Part shown: positions 7,864-15,385 of the stretch, one piece after another
Layout: each line of letters begins with the position of its first letter
How positions within the stretch are numbered: the first letter of the stretch is position 1
Source of the DNA: Geothermovivens sp964644845
GTDB lineage: Bacteria > Zhuqueibacterota > Zhuqueibacteria > Oleimicrobiales > Geothermoviventaceae
Assembly: GCA_964644845.1 (NCBI GenBank)
Contig: CAZXXS010000002.1
Span: 1-52,730 of the forward strand
DNA length: 52,730 nt
Reading direction: 5' to 3'
Notes under the pieces: generated by a model
Seen by the model: the letters and a program-made list of their open reading frames with translations, nothing else
Told to the model about the DNA's origin: nothing
Databases searched by the model: none
Translations under genes and position numbers: made by a program

Positions 7864-8973
7864 ATGCCGAACGTCGACATGCCAACCGCCCTTGAGCATA
7901 AAGTTCACGAAGCTGAGGATCGGGTTCACGAGATCGATTTGGCCGGTTTGCCCGAGCGGAGCACCGGTCGCAACTACGGCTTCGACTACTACTACCCGCT
8001 TGTCAGCCGCAGCGCCAAGATCAAAGAGGTCTACAAGCTCGTTAAGAAGGTTGCGAAGAGCGACGCGTCCATTTTGATTCAAGGCGAAACGGGCACGGGG
8101 AAGGAACTGATCGCCGGACTGATTCAGTTCATCAGTCTGCGCGCTGACAAACCGTTCGTCCGCGTGAATTGCGCAGCGCTGCCCGAAAACCTGCTCGAGA
8201 GTGAGCTTTTTGGCCACGAAAAGGGTGCGTTCACCGGCGCCATTCGTACCCACATCGGCAAGTTCGAGCAAGCGAACGGCGGCACGATTTTCCTTGACGA
8301 AATCGGCGACATGAGCCTCTCTACACAGGCCAAGATCCTGCGTGTACTCCAGGAAAAGCGCTTTGAACGAGTGGGTGGACTCCGGACGATCGAGACCGAC
8401 GTGCGGGTGATCTCGGCTACCAACAAGGATTTGATGAAAGAGATCGGCGCCGGCCGTTTTCGGATGGACCTGTACTACCGCCTCGCTGTGATCACCATCC
8501 AGCTGCCACCTCTGCGCGAGCGGCGTGAGGACATTCCCCTTCTGGCAGAGTACTTCCGGCGTAAGTACGTGGCAGAGATCAAGAAAGACGTCCCAGGTTT
8601 TACGCCTGAGGCCATGAAACTGTTGCAGAACCACTGGTGGCCGGGGAACATTCGCGAGCTCCGCAACATGGTTGAACGAGCCTGTCTGGTGGTTGACGAA
8701 GGGGAGTTCATCACGCCGAACGAGCTGTCCATGACGGGCAAGGATTATTTCGCCGCCGGCGGTGTGGACCGACGCAAGGACAGCCACATCGTGTTCGCCT
8801 CGGACACCCTGAACCTCGAGGAAATCGAGAAGCGAGCCATTCTCACCGCCCTCAGCCGCAGCGATTGGGTTCAGAAAGAGGCGGCGGCCCTACTCGGCAT
8901 TTCTCCCCGTGCTCTGAATTACAAAATCGCTCAGTACAACATCACCCACCCAAGCTGGAAGAAACACGTCTGA
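7864..8973 (+). CDS. Sigma-54-dependent activator (AAA+ and Fis-type HTH, no receiver)
   Basis: 369 residues, starting at ATG 7864 with GCGGAGG four bases upstream. After ~45 unconserved residues comes a full sigma-54-interaction AAA+ domain: Walker A GETGTGKE (74-81), the sigma-54 contact loop GAFTGA (121-126), Walker B IFLDEIGDM (142-150), then LPPLRERREDIPLL and the WPGNIRELRNM sensor/arginine segment. The C-terminus holds a Fis-like helix-turn-helix (EAAALLGISPRALNYKI). The N-terminal receiver or sensory domain found in NtrC-like proteins is absent, as in PspF-type activators, so activity may be set by a partner protein or be constitutive. Candidate targets are the sigma-54-type promoters at 10088, 13228 and elsewhere in this window (inference). 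Confidence 0.92.
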   Translation: MPNVDMPTALEHKVHEAEDRVHEIDLAGLPERSTGRNYGFDYYYPLVSRSAKIKEVYKLVKKVAKSDASILIQGETGTGKELIAGLIQFISLRADKPFVRVNCAALPENLLESELFGHEKGAFTGAIRTHIGKFEQANGGTIFLDEIGDMSLSTQAKILRVLQEKRFERVGGLRTIETDVRVISATNKDLMKEIGAGRFRMDLYYRLAVITIQLPPLRERREDIPLLAEYFRRKYVAEIKKDVPGFTPEAMKLLQNHWWPGNIRELRNMVERACLVVDEGEFITPNELSMTGKDYFAAGGVDRRKDSHIVFASDTLNLEEIEKRAILTALSRSDWVQKEAAALLGISPRALNYKIAQYNITHPSWKKHV

Positions 8974-9300
8974 ACGGCAGCGACCTGCCTTGACTTCGCC
9001 GGTAAAGGCAGCTTCCCCTGCGAGAGCGGATCCTTCTTCCAGGAGTCTGTTCGGAGGAAGAAGTACGCCGTGGTGCGGGTGTGTTCACCTCTGCAAGCTG
9101 GGATTCCGTGCGTCAGAGCCAGTGCCCAAGCTCACTGCGCCGTTCCCTCTCGGGACATCGGCGCTGTGACGCGCCGCACCCGAACAACGTTCAGCATTTT
9201 CCCCTGTGACTCCTGGCACAGCGAGCTTCGCTGAAACGTTTATCTTTTGGGGTGTTGAGAAAGCCGGGCTCTCGTTGAAGAGACCTCCTCGGAGAAGAGA
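8974..9300. other. Spacer before secreted FN3 protein
   Basis: No gene seen. A TGGCAC half-site at 9214-9219 lacks a properly spaced -12 element. A weak GCCTT/AAGGC stem follows the upstream stop codon. Confidence 0.45.
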
Positions 9301-9957
9301 ATGAACCTGCGGGTTTCCCCGGAAAATCCTCTCGCAAAACACCGGCCGGAGGGACGGACGGTGCTCACGTTTGTGCTCGCCTTCCTGCTTGGTCCCGCCC
9401 TTCTTTTGGCGCAGGAAGCCTCGGTCACGCTGGCCTGGTTGCCGAACACGGAACCGGACCTTGCCGGTTACACGGTCTACTACGGGCGGGCGTCTGGTGT
9501 CTACGAACACGTGGTCGACGCCGGTGCGAGCAACCGGATCACGATTTCGGGGCTCGAATCCGGAACGCGTTACTACTTTGTGGTTACGGCCTACGACACG
9601 TACGGCAACGAAAGCCGACCTTCGGAGGAGGTCTCCTGGGTTGCGGGTTCGAAAGTTCCCGTGCCGGAAGCCCTGGCGATTTTCGGAAACCACCCAAACC
9701 CTTTGGTCGCGGACACCAAGATCCGCTTCAACGTTCCCCAGCGCGGGATTGTAAAGGTCGACGTTCTTGACGTACTCGGTCGGCACGTTCGCAGCCTTGC
9801 AAACACGGCGCTGCCCGCAGGCACCCACGAACTCGTGTGGGACGGCCGCGACGGGAAGGGTTTTCCGGTCCCCTCTGGGACCTACGTGGTTGTAGTACGC
9901 GAGGATGCGGCCTTGGCTGCGCATTTGCTGACGGTTTTGCGAAAGACGCCGCAGTAG
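9301..9957 (+). CDS. Secreted protein: one fibronectin-III domain and FlgD-like sorting-type C-terminus
   Basis: 218 residues from ATG 9301 (GGAG six bases upstream); GTG 9361, which would give a shorter signal peptide, is the alternative. A hydrophobic segment (VLTFVLAFLLGPALLLAQ, about residues 21-38) is the signal peptide. Residues ~40-115 form a fibronectin type III domain (VTLAWLPNTEPDLAGYTVYYG ... YYFVVTAYDTYGNES). Residues ~125-215 match the FlgD-Ig-like domain with the type IX secretion look (IFGNHPNPLVADTKIRFNVP, VDVLDVLGRHV, GTHELVWDGRDGKG, GTYVVVV). Exported and probably surface-attached. It is a short paralogue of the next gene. No catalytic domain is present; the role is unknown. 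Confidence 0.8.
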   Translation: MNLRVSPENPLAKHRPEGRTVLTFVLAFLLGPALLLAQEASVTLAWLPNTEPDLAGYTVYYGRASGVYEHVVDAGASNRITISGLESGTRYYFVVTAYDTYGNESRPSEEVSWVAGSKVPVPEALAIFGNHPNPLVADTKIRFNVPQRGIVKVDVLDVLGRHVRSLANTALPAGTHELVWDGRDGKGFPVPSGTYVVVVREDAALAAHLLTVLRKTPQ

Positions 9958-9976
9958 AAAATCCCTGCCCGGTTTT

Positions 9977-10009
9977 CGATTACGTCCACGAATTTCCCCG
10001 CCGTAATCG
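9977..10009. promoter_or_regulatory. Inverted repeat CGATTACG-N17-CGTAATCG, candidate enhancer
   Basis: Perfect 8-bp arms (9977-9984 and 10002-10009), centred about 120 bases upstream of the start site predicted from the sigma-54 promoter at 10088. That is the usual distance for the upstream activator site of an NtrC-type regulator. The binding protein is inferred, not known. Confidence 0.5.
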
Positions 10010-10087
10010 CCTCTTTGGAATGCCGCTGCTCGAGGGTATCCCTCCTGAAAAATCAATCATTTAAGCCATTGTCGAGCGAGGTCGCTG

Positions 10088-10103
10088 TGGCACGTCGCTT
10101 GCT
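10088..10103 (+). promoter_or_regulatory. Sigma-54 (-24/-12) promoter, perfect consensus
   Basis: TGGCACGTCGCTTGCT matches every fixed position of TGGCACR-N4-TTGCW, with the invariant GG and GC ten bases apart. It predicts a start near 10114 and a ~37-base leader to the ATG at 10151. Activators with GAFTGA loops are encoded at 7864 and 50630. Confidence 0.8.
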
Positions 10104-10150
10104 TTAGCTGACGCGGAAAGCCAGCCGAGGCCAATTCAGGAGGAAGGCGG

Positions 10151-11851
10151 ATGAGAAGACTGCTAACGATCTGGCTGATCATTTCGGTAAATCTTGCAGG
10201 ATTTGCTTTGTCCGGGGTGAGTGGAAAGATCACGCTTGCCTGGGATCCAAACTCCGAGGCGGATCTGCAGGGCTACAAAATCTACTACGGGAACAGCTCG
10301 CGCAACTACTCGGTGGTGCTCGACGTGGGGAACGTGACGAGCTACACCGTTCGGGGTCTGGACGAGTCGAAGACGTACTACTTTGCTGTCACGGCCTACG
10401 ACACGGCGGGCAACGAAAGCGACTACTCGGAGGAGGTAAGCGGAAAACCGAAGGACACAACCGCACCCACCGTAACCGCTGTTGTGGCCCCCCTGCCCCA
10501 GCAGGTGGACGTGGTGTTCAGTGAGCCGGTCGAAAAGACCAGCGCTGAGAACGCGGCCAACTACGCGATTGAACCGAATCTGCGTGTACACGCAGCGGTG
10601 CTTGACCAAAACGGCCGTGTCGTTCATCTGACCACGGACGAACAACAGGATGGCCGCACGTACACGCTGCACGTCAGCGGCGTTCGCGACCGTGCCAGCC
10701 CACCAAATGTGATTGCCAGCAGCACGTCAATTTCCTACACGTACCACGCTGTGGACAGGCAGGCTCCGGCCATCGTGGGCGTCGAGCTCAAGGGAGCAGA
10801 GCATCTGGTGGTCCGTTTCAGCGAGCCCGTAGAGCGTACGACAGCGGAGGACGTGAGCAACTACGAAATTGTGCCGTCGCTTCAGATTCTTGCTGCCAGA
10901 CTCGACACCTCGCACACAGCAGTCGAGCTGACCACGGCCCCCCACTCGCCGGGGGTTACGTACACGCTCAGGGTGAAGAACATCGCCGATTTGGCCACGC
11001 CGCCGAACGTCATCTCCGACAACACGAGCTACACCTACCGGTACGCGCCGCCTCTGCAGTTTCATCTGCTGTCTGCGGGAGAGTACCGGGCGGGTTACCC
11101 ACGGGTTGGCGATCCTTACTATCTGGATCGTGATTACGTCATCGAGGCTGTTCCGGACAGCCTGCAGGGTGCGCTGTGGATTCAAACGGCCATGTCGGAC
11201 AAGGACAACGCGGACGAGGAGTTCTTGAAATTCTCAGTCAACCAGCCCGTGCGTGTGTTTGTGGCGTACGACAGCCGGGTGACCAGCTTCCCGGACTGGT
11301 TGCGGAGCCAGTTCACGAGAACGGAGGCCGTCATTCGGGTGTCCGGTCCTGCGGATTCGTTAGTGCTCTGGCGTCGGGATTACCCGGAAGGTGAGGTCGT
11401 GCTGGGTGGAAACCGGGCTTCCGGGGCCCGGGGACCTCGAGACATGTACGTGGTGCTGGTTCAACCGAACAACGAAAGCGGTTCTCCCAACCCCGACGAG
11501 CACGAAAGCCCGGGGCTGGGCACGAGTCTTCCTTCACAGTTTGTGCTGCACCAGAATTACCCGAACCCGTTCAACCCGGAGACGGAAATCGAGTTTGACG
11601 TGCCGGAAGCCCGACGGGTGACACTCACGGTTTACAACCTGCTCGGGCAGAAAGTGAAGGTGCTGTTCGACGGGGAAGCGAGCCCGGGCCGTCACCGCGT
11701 TGTCTGGGATGCTACAGACGACTTTGGCCGTCCTGTGCCAGGAGGCGCGTACTTCTGCCGGATGGAGGTTGTGGAAATCGTGGACAACGGTGGGCTGAAG
11801 GTGCCCGTGCGCAGCTACGCCTCGGTCCGCAAGATGGCCTACCTGCGCTGA
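10151..11851 (+). CDS. Secreted multidomain protein (FN3, two Ig-like domains, type IX sorting-type C-terminus)
   Basis: 566 residues from ATG 10151, preceded by AGGAGGAAGGCGG. The signal peptide is residues 1-24 (MRRLLTIWLIISVNLAGFALSG). Then come an FN3 domain (~26-98, strikingly like that of the preceding gene), two related Ig-like modules of the SbsA type (~105-200 and ~205-300; both carry VVFSEPVEKTSAEN- or VRFSEPVERTTAED-like segments and end in PPNVI), and an unrecognised region (~300-430). The C-terminal ~95 residues are a classic type IX cargo/FlgD-Ig module: NYPNPFNPETEIEFDVP, VTLTVYNLLGQKV, GRHRVVWDATDDFGRPVPGG. Probably exposed on the cell surface, adhesive or structural. The sigma-54 promoter at 10088 suggests regulated expression. 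Confidence 0.88.
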   Translation: MRRLLTIWLIISVNLAGFALSGVSGKITLAWDPNSEADLQGYKIYYGNSSRNYSVVLDVGNVTSYTVRGLDESKTYYFAVTAYDTAGNESDYSEEVSGKPKDTTAPTVTAVVAPLPQQVDVVFSEPVEKTSAENAANYAIEPNLRVHAAVLDQNGRVVHLTTDEQQDGRTYTLHVSGVRDRASPPNVIASSTSISYTYHAVDRQAPAIVGVELKGAEHLVVRFSEPVERTTAEDVSNYEIVPSLQILAARLDTSHTAVELTTAPHSPGVTYTLRVKNIADLATPPNVISDNTSYTYRYAPPLQFHLLSAGEYRAGYPRVGDPYYLDRDYVIEAVPDSLQGALWIQTAMSDKDNADEEFLKFSVNQPVRVFVAYDSRVTSFPDWLRSQFTRTEAVIRVSGPADSLVLWRRDYPEGEVVLGGNRASGARGPRDMYVVLVQPNNESGSPNPDEHESPGLGTSLPSQFVLHQNYPNPFNPETEIEFDVPEARRVTLTVYNLLGQKVKVLFDGEASPGRHRVVWDATDDFGRPVPGGAYFCRMEVVEIVDNGGLKVPVRSYASVRKMAYLR

Positions 11852-12198
11852 GGGTCGTTGTCGGGTAGCGGGCTGAGTTGCCCGAGGTCCCGAGGCGAGG
11901 CGCCCCTTACAGGTGGGGACGAGCGAAGGTAGCCGGAGGGGTGCACTGGTCTGGCTGCCGGGGGCGAGGCGAAGCCAGGATTTGACCGCTTGCATCTGGT
12001 AGGGCAAGGGCATCAGCAGGAAGCTGGTGCCCTTTGCGTTTTTCGCCACCGCGTGGAACCCTGCGTTGGATGGCGGAGTAAATTGACACGGAAATGGGGG
12101 TCGTGTTTCCGCCTGCCCGCTGCACTGCCGCACACTCCGCGTTTCTCGATCCGGGTAAGAAAACGTCGAGCAGAACAAAAGCTGGGAGGTGATGGCCC
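11852..12198. other. Spacer carrying a terminator
   Basis: No gene visible. It contains the terminator at 12006-12043; nothing else is recognised. Confidence 0.5.
12006..12043 (+). terminator. Rho-independent terminator
   Basis: A 12-bp stem, AAGGGCATCAGC (12006-12017) with GCTGGTGCCCTT (12023-12034), including one T-G wobble and a five-base loop, followed by TTTGCGTTTTT. It ends the transcript of the secreted FN3 protein, 155 bases after its stop. Confidence 0.8.
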
Positions 12199-12963
12199 AT
12201 GAAAGTGCTCGCCATTTCCGACCTGCACGGGGAACTCGAACGCCTGGACCAGCTTGAACCGATGCTCCGCAAAGTGAATCCGGATCTCGTGATCTTCGCC
12301 GGCGACGTTGTGAAGGGCAAGAAGCGCGGTGACGAGTGGCTGGCGGCGCAGAGGGAGGGTAGGGAACCGAATCGTAACCTTCCGGGGTTGAAAGAAGAGA
12401 TCGAACAGGACGTGAAGACCATCGAAGCATTCTTGGACAAGTTTGCCGAGTGGGATGTCCCCCTCGCGTACATCCCCGGAAACATGGACAGCCCGAAGGA
12501 ACATTTCCTGTTCGAAGCCGTTTCGGCTGAGACTGCCCACCCCAACGTGCGCTGTGTGCACGGTGGGGGTTGGGTGTTCAAGAACAAGTACGCCATTTTC
12601 GGTTTTGGCGGCGACATTTCAAACGATCGGTACGAGGACATCTTTCAGTTTATGTCTCCTCGGTGGGAGGTTGAGTACCAGCTCAAGTTTGTCAACGACT
12701 ACGACCAGCCACTTATCCTGGTGTTCCACATCCCACCGACACAGATCACGAAGACGGACCCCGAGGTGGATGTAGGGCCGGAAGTAGTGCACGAAATGAT
12801 CAAAACACACCGTCCGATGCTGGCGGTGGTGGGGCACGTGCACGACCAGCAGGTCCGTACACAAATAGGTAGCTCCTTGGTGGTTTGCCCGGGGGCTCTC
12901 AAGAAAGGCAAGTACGCGGTTATCCAGCTGCCGAAGGGAGACGTGGAGTTTGGGAGCCTGTGA
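12199..12963 (+). CDS. Metallophosphoesterase (calcineurin-like)
   Basis: 254 residues, with ATG 12199 behind GGGAGGTG. The metallophosphoesterase motifs run in order: SDLHGE (Asp8, His10), FAGDVV, PGNMDSP, FHIPP and GHVHDQQ. It therefore has a two-metal phosphodiesterase/phosphatase site and is probably cytosolic, since no signal peptide is seen. A lysine- and glutamate-rich insertion follows the second motif (about residues 40-75). Architecture is like small YfcE- or archaeal-type phosphoesterases; the substrate is unknown. It is flanked by terminators on both sides and is likely monocistronic. Confidence 0.88.
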   Translation: MKVLAISDLHGELERLDQLEPMLRKVNPDLVIFAGDVVKGKKRGDEWLAAQREGREPNRNLPGLKEEIEQDVKTIEAFLDKFAEWDVPLAYIPGNMDSPKEHFLFEAVSAETAHPNVRCVHGGGWVFKNKYAIFGFGGDISNDRYEDIFQFMSPRWEVEYQLKFVNDYDQPLILVFHIPPTQITKTDPEVDVGPEVVHEMIKTHRPMLAVVGHVHDQQVRTQIGSSLVVCPGALKKGKYAVIQLPKGDVEFGSL

Positions 12964-13002
12964 ACCCCGAATGGCCGGAAATTGTCCAAGTACGAACAGG
13001 TC

Positions 13003-13030
13003 GAGGCCGGGCAAATGCTCGGCCTCTCTC
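13003..13030 (+). terminator. Rho-independent terminator
   Basis: A 9-bp stem, GAGGCCGGG with CTCGGCCTC (one G-T pair), six-base loop, then a pyrimidine run TCTCTCTTA. It lies 40 bases after the phosphoesterase stop. Confidence 0.65.
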
Positions 13031-13183
13031 TTACGATCTTTTGCGATGAACGAAGACTCTCCACAGTGTGCTCGATTTCTCCCTCCAAACAATCTTGGTT
13101 GCACGGGCGTCTGCTCCGTGATCTCCTTGAGCTTAGCTTGTCCCGGTCGGACTGACGGTACGCCACAGTCCTCGAATTGCTAC

Positions 13184-13200
13184 TGACGAATGTGTCGTCA
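13184..13200. promoter_or_regulatory. Dyad TGACGA-N5-TCGTCA upstream of sigma-54 promoter
   Basis: A perfect 17-bp dyad ending 28 bases before the -24 element at 13228. Size and symmetry suit a Fis-type HTH dimer, but it is closer to the promoter than usual and differs from the dyad at 9977, so the binding protein may differ. Confidence 0.4.
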
Positions 13201-13227
13201 TGTTTGTCGTGTGGTGCGTGTCAATTG

Positions 13228-13243
13228 TGGCACGCTTTTCGCA
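13228..13243 (+). promoter_or_regulatory. Sigma-54-type promoter of polysaccharide operon
   Basis: TGGCACGCTTTTCGCA matches TGGCACR-N4-TTGCW except TTGC is TCGC; the invariant GG and GC are ten bases apart. The predicted start is near 13254, about 118 bases before the exporter start codon. Confidence 0.65.
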
Positions 13244-13371
13244 AACTGGGGCGAAGAATTGCCTTGTCCGTCCGCCAAAAGGGTGTTACATTTGCCGCTG
13301 CAGGCATCCAGAACCTCGTGAAGGACTACACGTGGTGTTTTCTTTCAGGAAGAGAAACCAAAGGTGCCGAC

Positions 13372-15327
13372 TTGGTTTTTCAGCGAAAAGAAATTTCCCG
13401 TTTGCTGTTAGCCGTCTGGTCGGGGGTTGTGCTTGCATTCGTTCTCTCCCCCTTGTTACAGGCGCAGTCAGTTCTCCCCGTTTCTGTAGACACGCTGCTG
13501 CGGACTTCGCGGATCAGGCCTTCATCAACTACAGGCGTTAGCATCGACTGGAATGCCTTGCCGCATGTGGGGATGGCTGCTTTTGCCAGAGCCGGTGAGA
13601 CTCGCGAAAATCCCGGTGCACTGCCTTTACCCCCGGACTACCGTCTGGGACCTGGAGACCGATTGGGCGTGTATCTGCTCGGAAAAACCCAGCGCGAGTA
13701 CGACGTCACATTGAATGCCCAGGGCAAAGCCTACCTGCCAGGACTGGGTGTAGTCGATTTGATGGGGTGCACGCTCGATTCGGCCAAAGAGCGCTTGCAG
13801 CACATGCTTGCCCGCTACTTCGCGGAAAAGCGACTTGAGGTCTTGCTCCTTTCCCCGAAGGCGGTGATGGTTTCTGTGGTTGGGGTTGTGCAGCGGCCTG
13901 GCCGTTACGCTCTCAGCGGTTTGCAAACGGCTTTCGATGCAGTGTTTGCTGCCGGTGGTCCCGAGGAGGGGGGCTCCTTACGCTGCATTCAGGTTCGGCA
14001 TCCAGACGGCACGAGCGACTCAGTGGATCTGTACAACCTTTTGCTACTCGGTGAAGGTCGAGGCGGACCGCCCCTCCGCTCGGGCGACGTGGTTCACGTG
14101 CCGCCAGTTCGGGCTTCGGTGGCGCTTGCTGGTGAGGTTCGGCGTCCGGGTGTGTACGAGCTGCGTGGGCCGGGCCAGGAGTCGCTGGCGGATTTGTTGC
14201 GCCTGGCCGGTGGGCTGACGAAGGTTGCTTACGCAGAGCGCGTGGAAGTGAGCCGCCAGCAGGGTGACGGTTGGCGCCGTGTGCAGTACGTGGACGTTCG
14301 GGACAGCGTGGCTGCTGCTCGTGTGCAACTGGAGGACCGCGACCGAGTTCGCGTGTACTCGGTTCTCGACTTGCGCGAGAGGCCCACAGTGGAAATTTAC
14401 GGCGAAGTACGCAAGCCGGGCGTGTACACCCTCGAAAAGGGAATGCGGATTCGCGATTTGATCCTCAAGGCCGGTGGTGTGACGCGAATGGCCTTCTTAG
14501 AAAAGGCGGAGCTCGACCGGGTTCAGCCCAAGAGTCCCGTGAAAAGACTCAAATTCGACCTGGCCGCTGTGCTCTCGGGCGAGAGTGCGGATCAGAATCT
14601 GGAACTCCGCGAGTACGACCGCGTCTTGATTCGCCGCATTCCGGAGTGGTACGTGGGGCCGTCGGTGACGTTACGCGGCGAGGTGATGTTCCCTGGACGC
14701 TACACGATCACAAAGGACAGCACGAAATTGAGCGAGGTTTTGCGCTGGGCAGGAGGGTTTACGAAAGACGCCCTCCTGCGCGAAGCCCAGTTGATTCGGC
14801 CTTCGACGCGTGTGAAGTTCGACAAAGAGTACGAGCGCCTCAAGCAGATGCGTCGGGACGAGATGACCGACCTGGAGTACCAGTACTTTGTCATGAAGCA
14901 GAACCAGGGGGTCGGGCGCGTGGTCGTCGATTTTTACCGTCTGTGGGTCCTTGGCGACACGACGCAGGACGTTGTCCTCCGTGACGGCGACATCATCGAC
15001 GTCCCGCGGATTGAGCGCGTGGTGGAAGTAACCGGTCGTGTGGCCCGGCCGGGGGACGTGACCTACGAGCCGGGGCACGGTGTGGATTACTACCTGCAGA
15101 GGGCCGGAGGTGTTACGTGGGACGGCAACCGCCGGAAGACCAAAGTCATCAAGGCTACCGGCGAGATCCTGGACGACGAAGATGTAAAAGAGCTGTTGCC
15201 GGGAGACATCATCTGGGTGCCCCGCAAGCCGGATCGGGACTGGTGGAAGATCGCGCGGGAGCTCATGACAGCTTTGGCTCAGGCGGCTACGGTGTACTTG
15301 GTAGTCGACAGGGCGTTGAATCGTTGA
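13372..15327 (+). CDS. Outer-membrane polysaccharide export (OPX/Wza-type) protein with five SLBB domains
   Basis: 651 residues from TTG 13372, chosen because AAGGTG lies five bases upstream and a signal peptide follows at once (RKEISRLLLAVWSGVVLAFVLSPLLQAQ); GTG 13318 is possible. The Poly_export domain (YRLGPGDRLGVYLLG ... LEVLLLSP) is at ~85-165. Five SLBB repeats follow, recognisable by GxVxRPGxY near VVGVVQRPGRY, LAGEVRRPGVY, IYGEVRKPGVY, LRGEVMFPGRY and VTGRVARPGDV, each with an RxAGG-like tail. A hydrophobic C-terminal helix (LMTALAQAATVYLVVD) may cross the outer membrane. Its likely role is the periplasm-to-outside channel for exopolysaccharide. First gene of the polysaccharide operon, followed by the Wzz-like partner. 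Confidence 0.92.
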   Translation: MVFQRKEISRLLLAVWSGVVLAFVLSPLLQAQSVLPVSVDTLLRTSRIRPSSTTGVSIDWNALPHVGMAAFARAGETRENPGALPLPPDYRLGPGDRLGVYLLGKTQREYDVTLNAQGKAYLPGLGVVDLMGCTLDSAKERLQHMLARYFAEKRLEVLLLSPKAVMVSVVGVVQRPGRYALSGLQTAFDAVFAAGGPEEGGSLRCIQVRHPDGTSDSVDLYNLLLLGEGRGGPPLRSGDVVHVPPVRASVALAGEVRRPGVYELRGPGQESLADLLRLAGGLTKVAYAERVEVSRQQGDGWRRVQYVDVRDSVAAARVQLEDRDRVRVYSVLDLRERPTVEIYGEVRKPGVYTLEKGMRIRDLILKAGGVTRMAFLEKAELDRVQPKSPVKRLKFDLAAVLSGESADQNLELREYDRVLIRRIPEWYVGPSVTLRGEVMFPGRYTITKDSTKLSEVLRWAGGFTKDALLREAQLIRPSTRVKFDKEYERLKQMRRDEMTDLEYQYFVMKQNQGVGRVVVDFYRLWVLGDTTQDVVLRDGDIIDVPRIERVVEVTGRVARPGDVTYEPGHGVDYYLQRAGGVTWDGNRRKTKVIKATGEILDDEDVKELLPGDIIWVPRKPDRDWWKIARELMTALAQAATVYLVVDRALNR

Positions 15328-15385
15328 GAAAGAGAAAGCGGCCCCCTGCTGACTCGAGATTGCCACATCAATCAGGAGCACTCGG

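Larger units (their letters stand above)
12964..13371. other. Regulatory spacer ahead of polysaccharide operon
   Basis: No gene. It holds a terminator (13003-13030), a dyad (13184-13200) and a sigma-54-type promoter (13228-13243). The frame of the exporter stays open upstream to 13177, but that part lacks conserved sequence and overlaps these sites. Confidence 0.55.

Noticed and set aside
9214..9232. TGGCAC half-site before the first FN3 gene, suggesting a sigma-54 promoter
   Set aside because: No GC lies ten bases after the GG; the nearest TTCGC is two bases too far.
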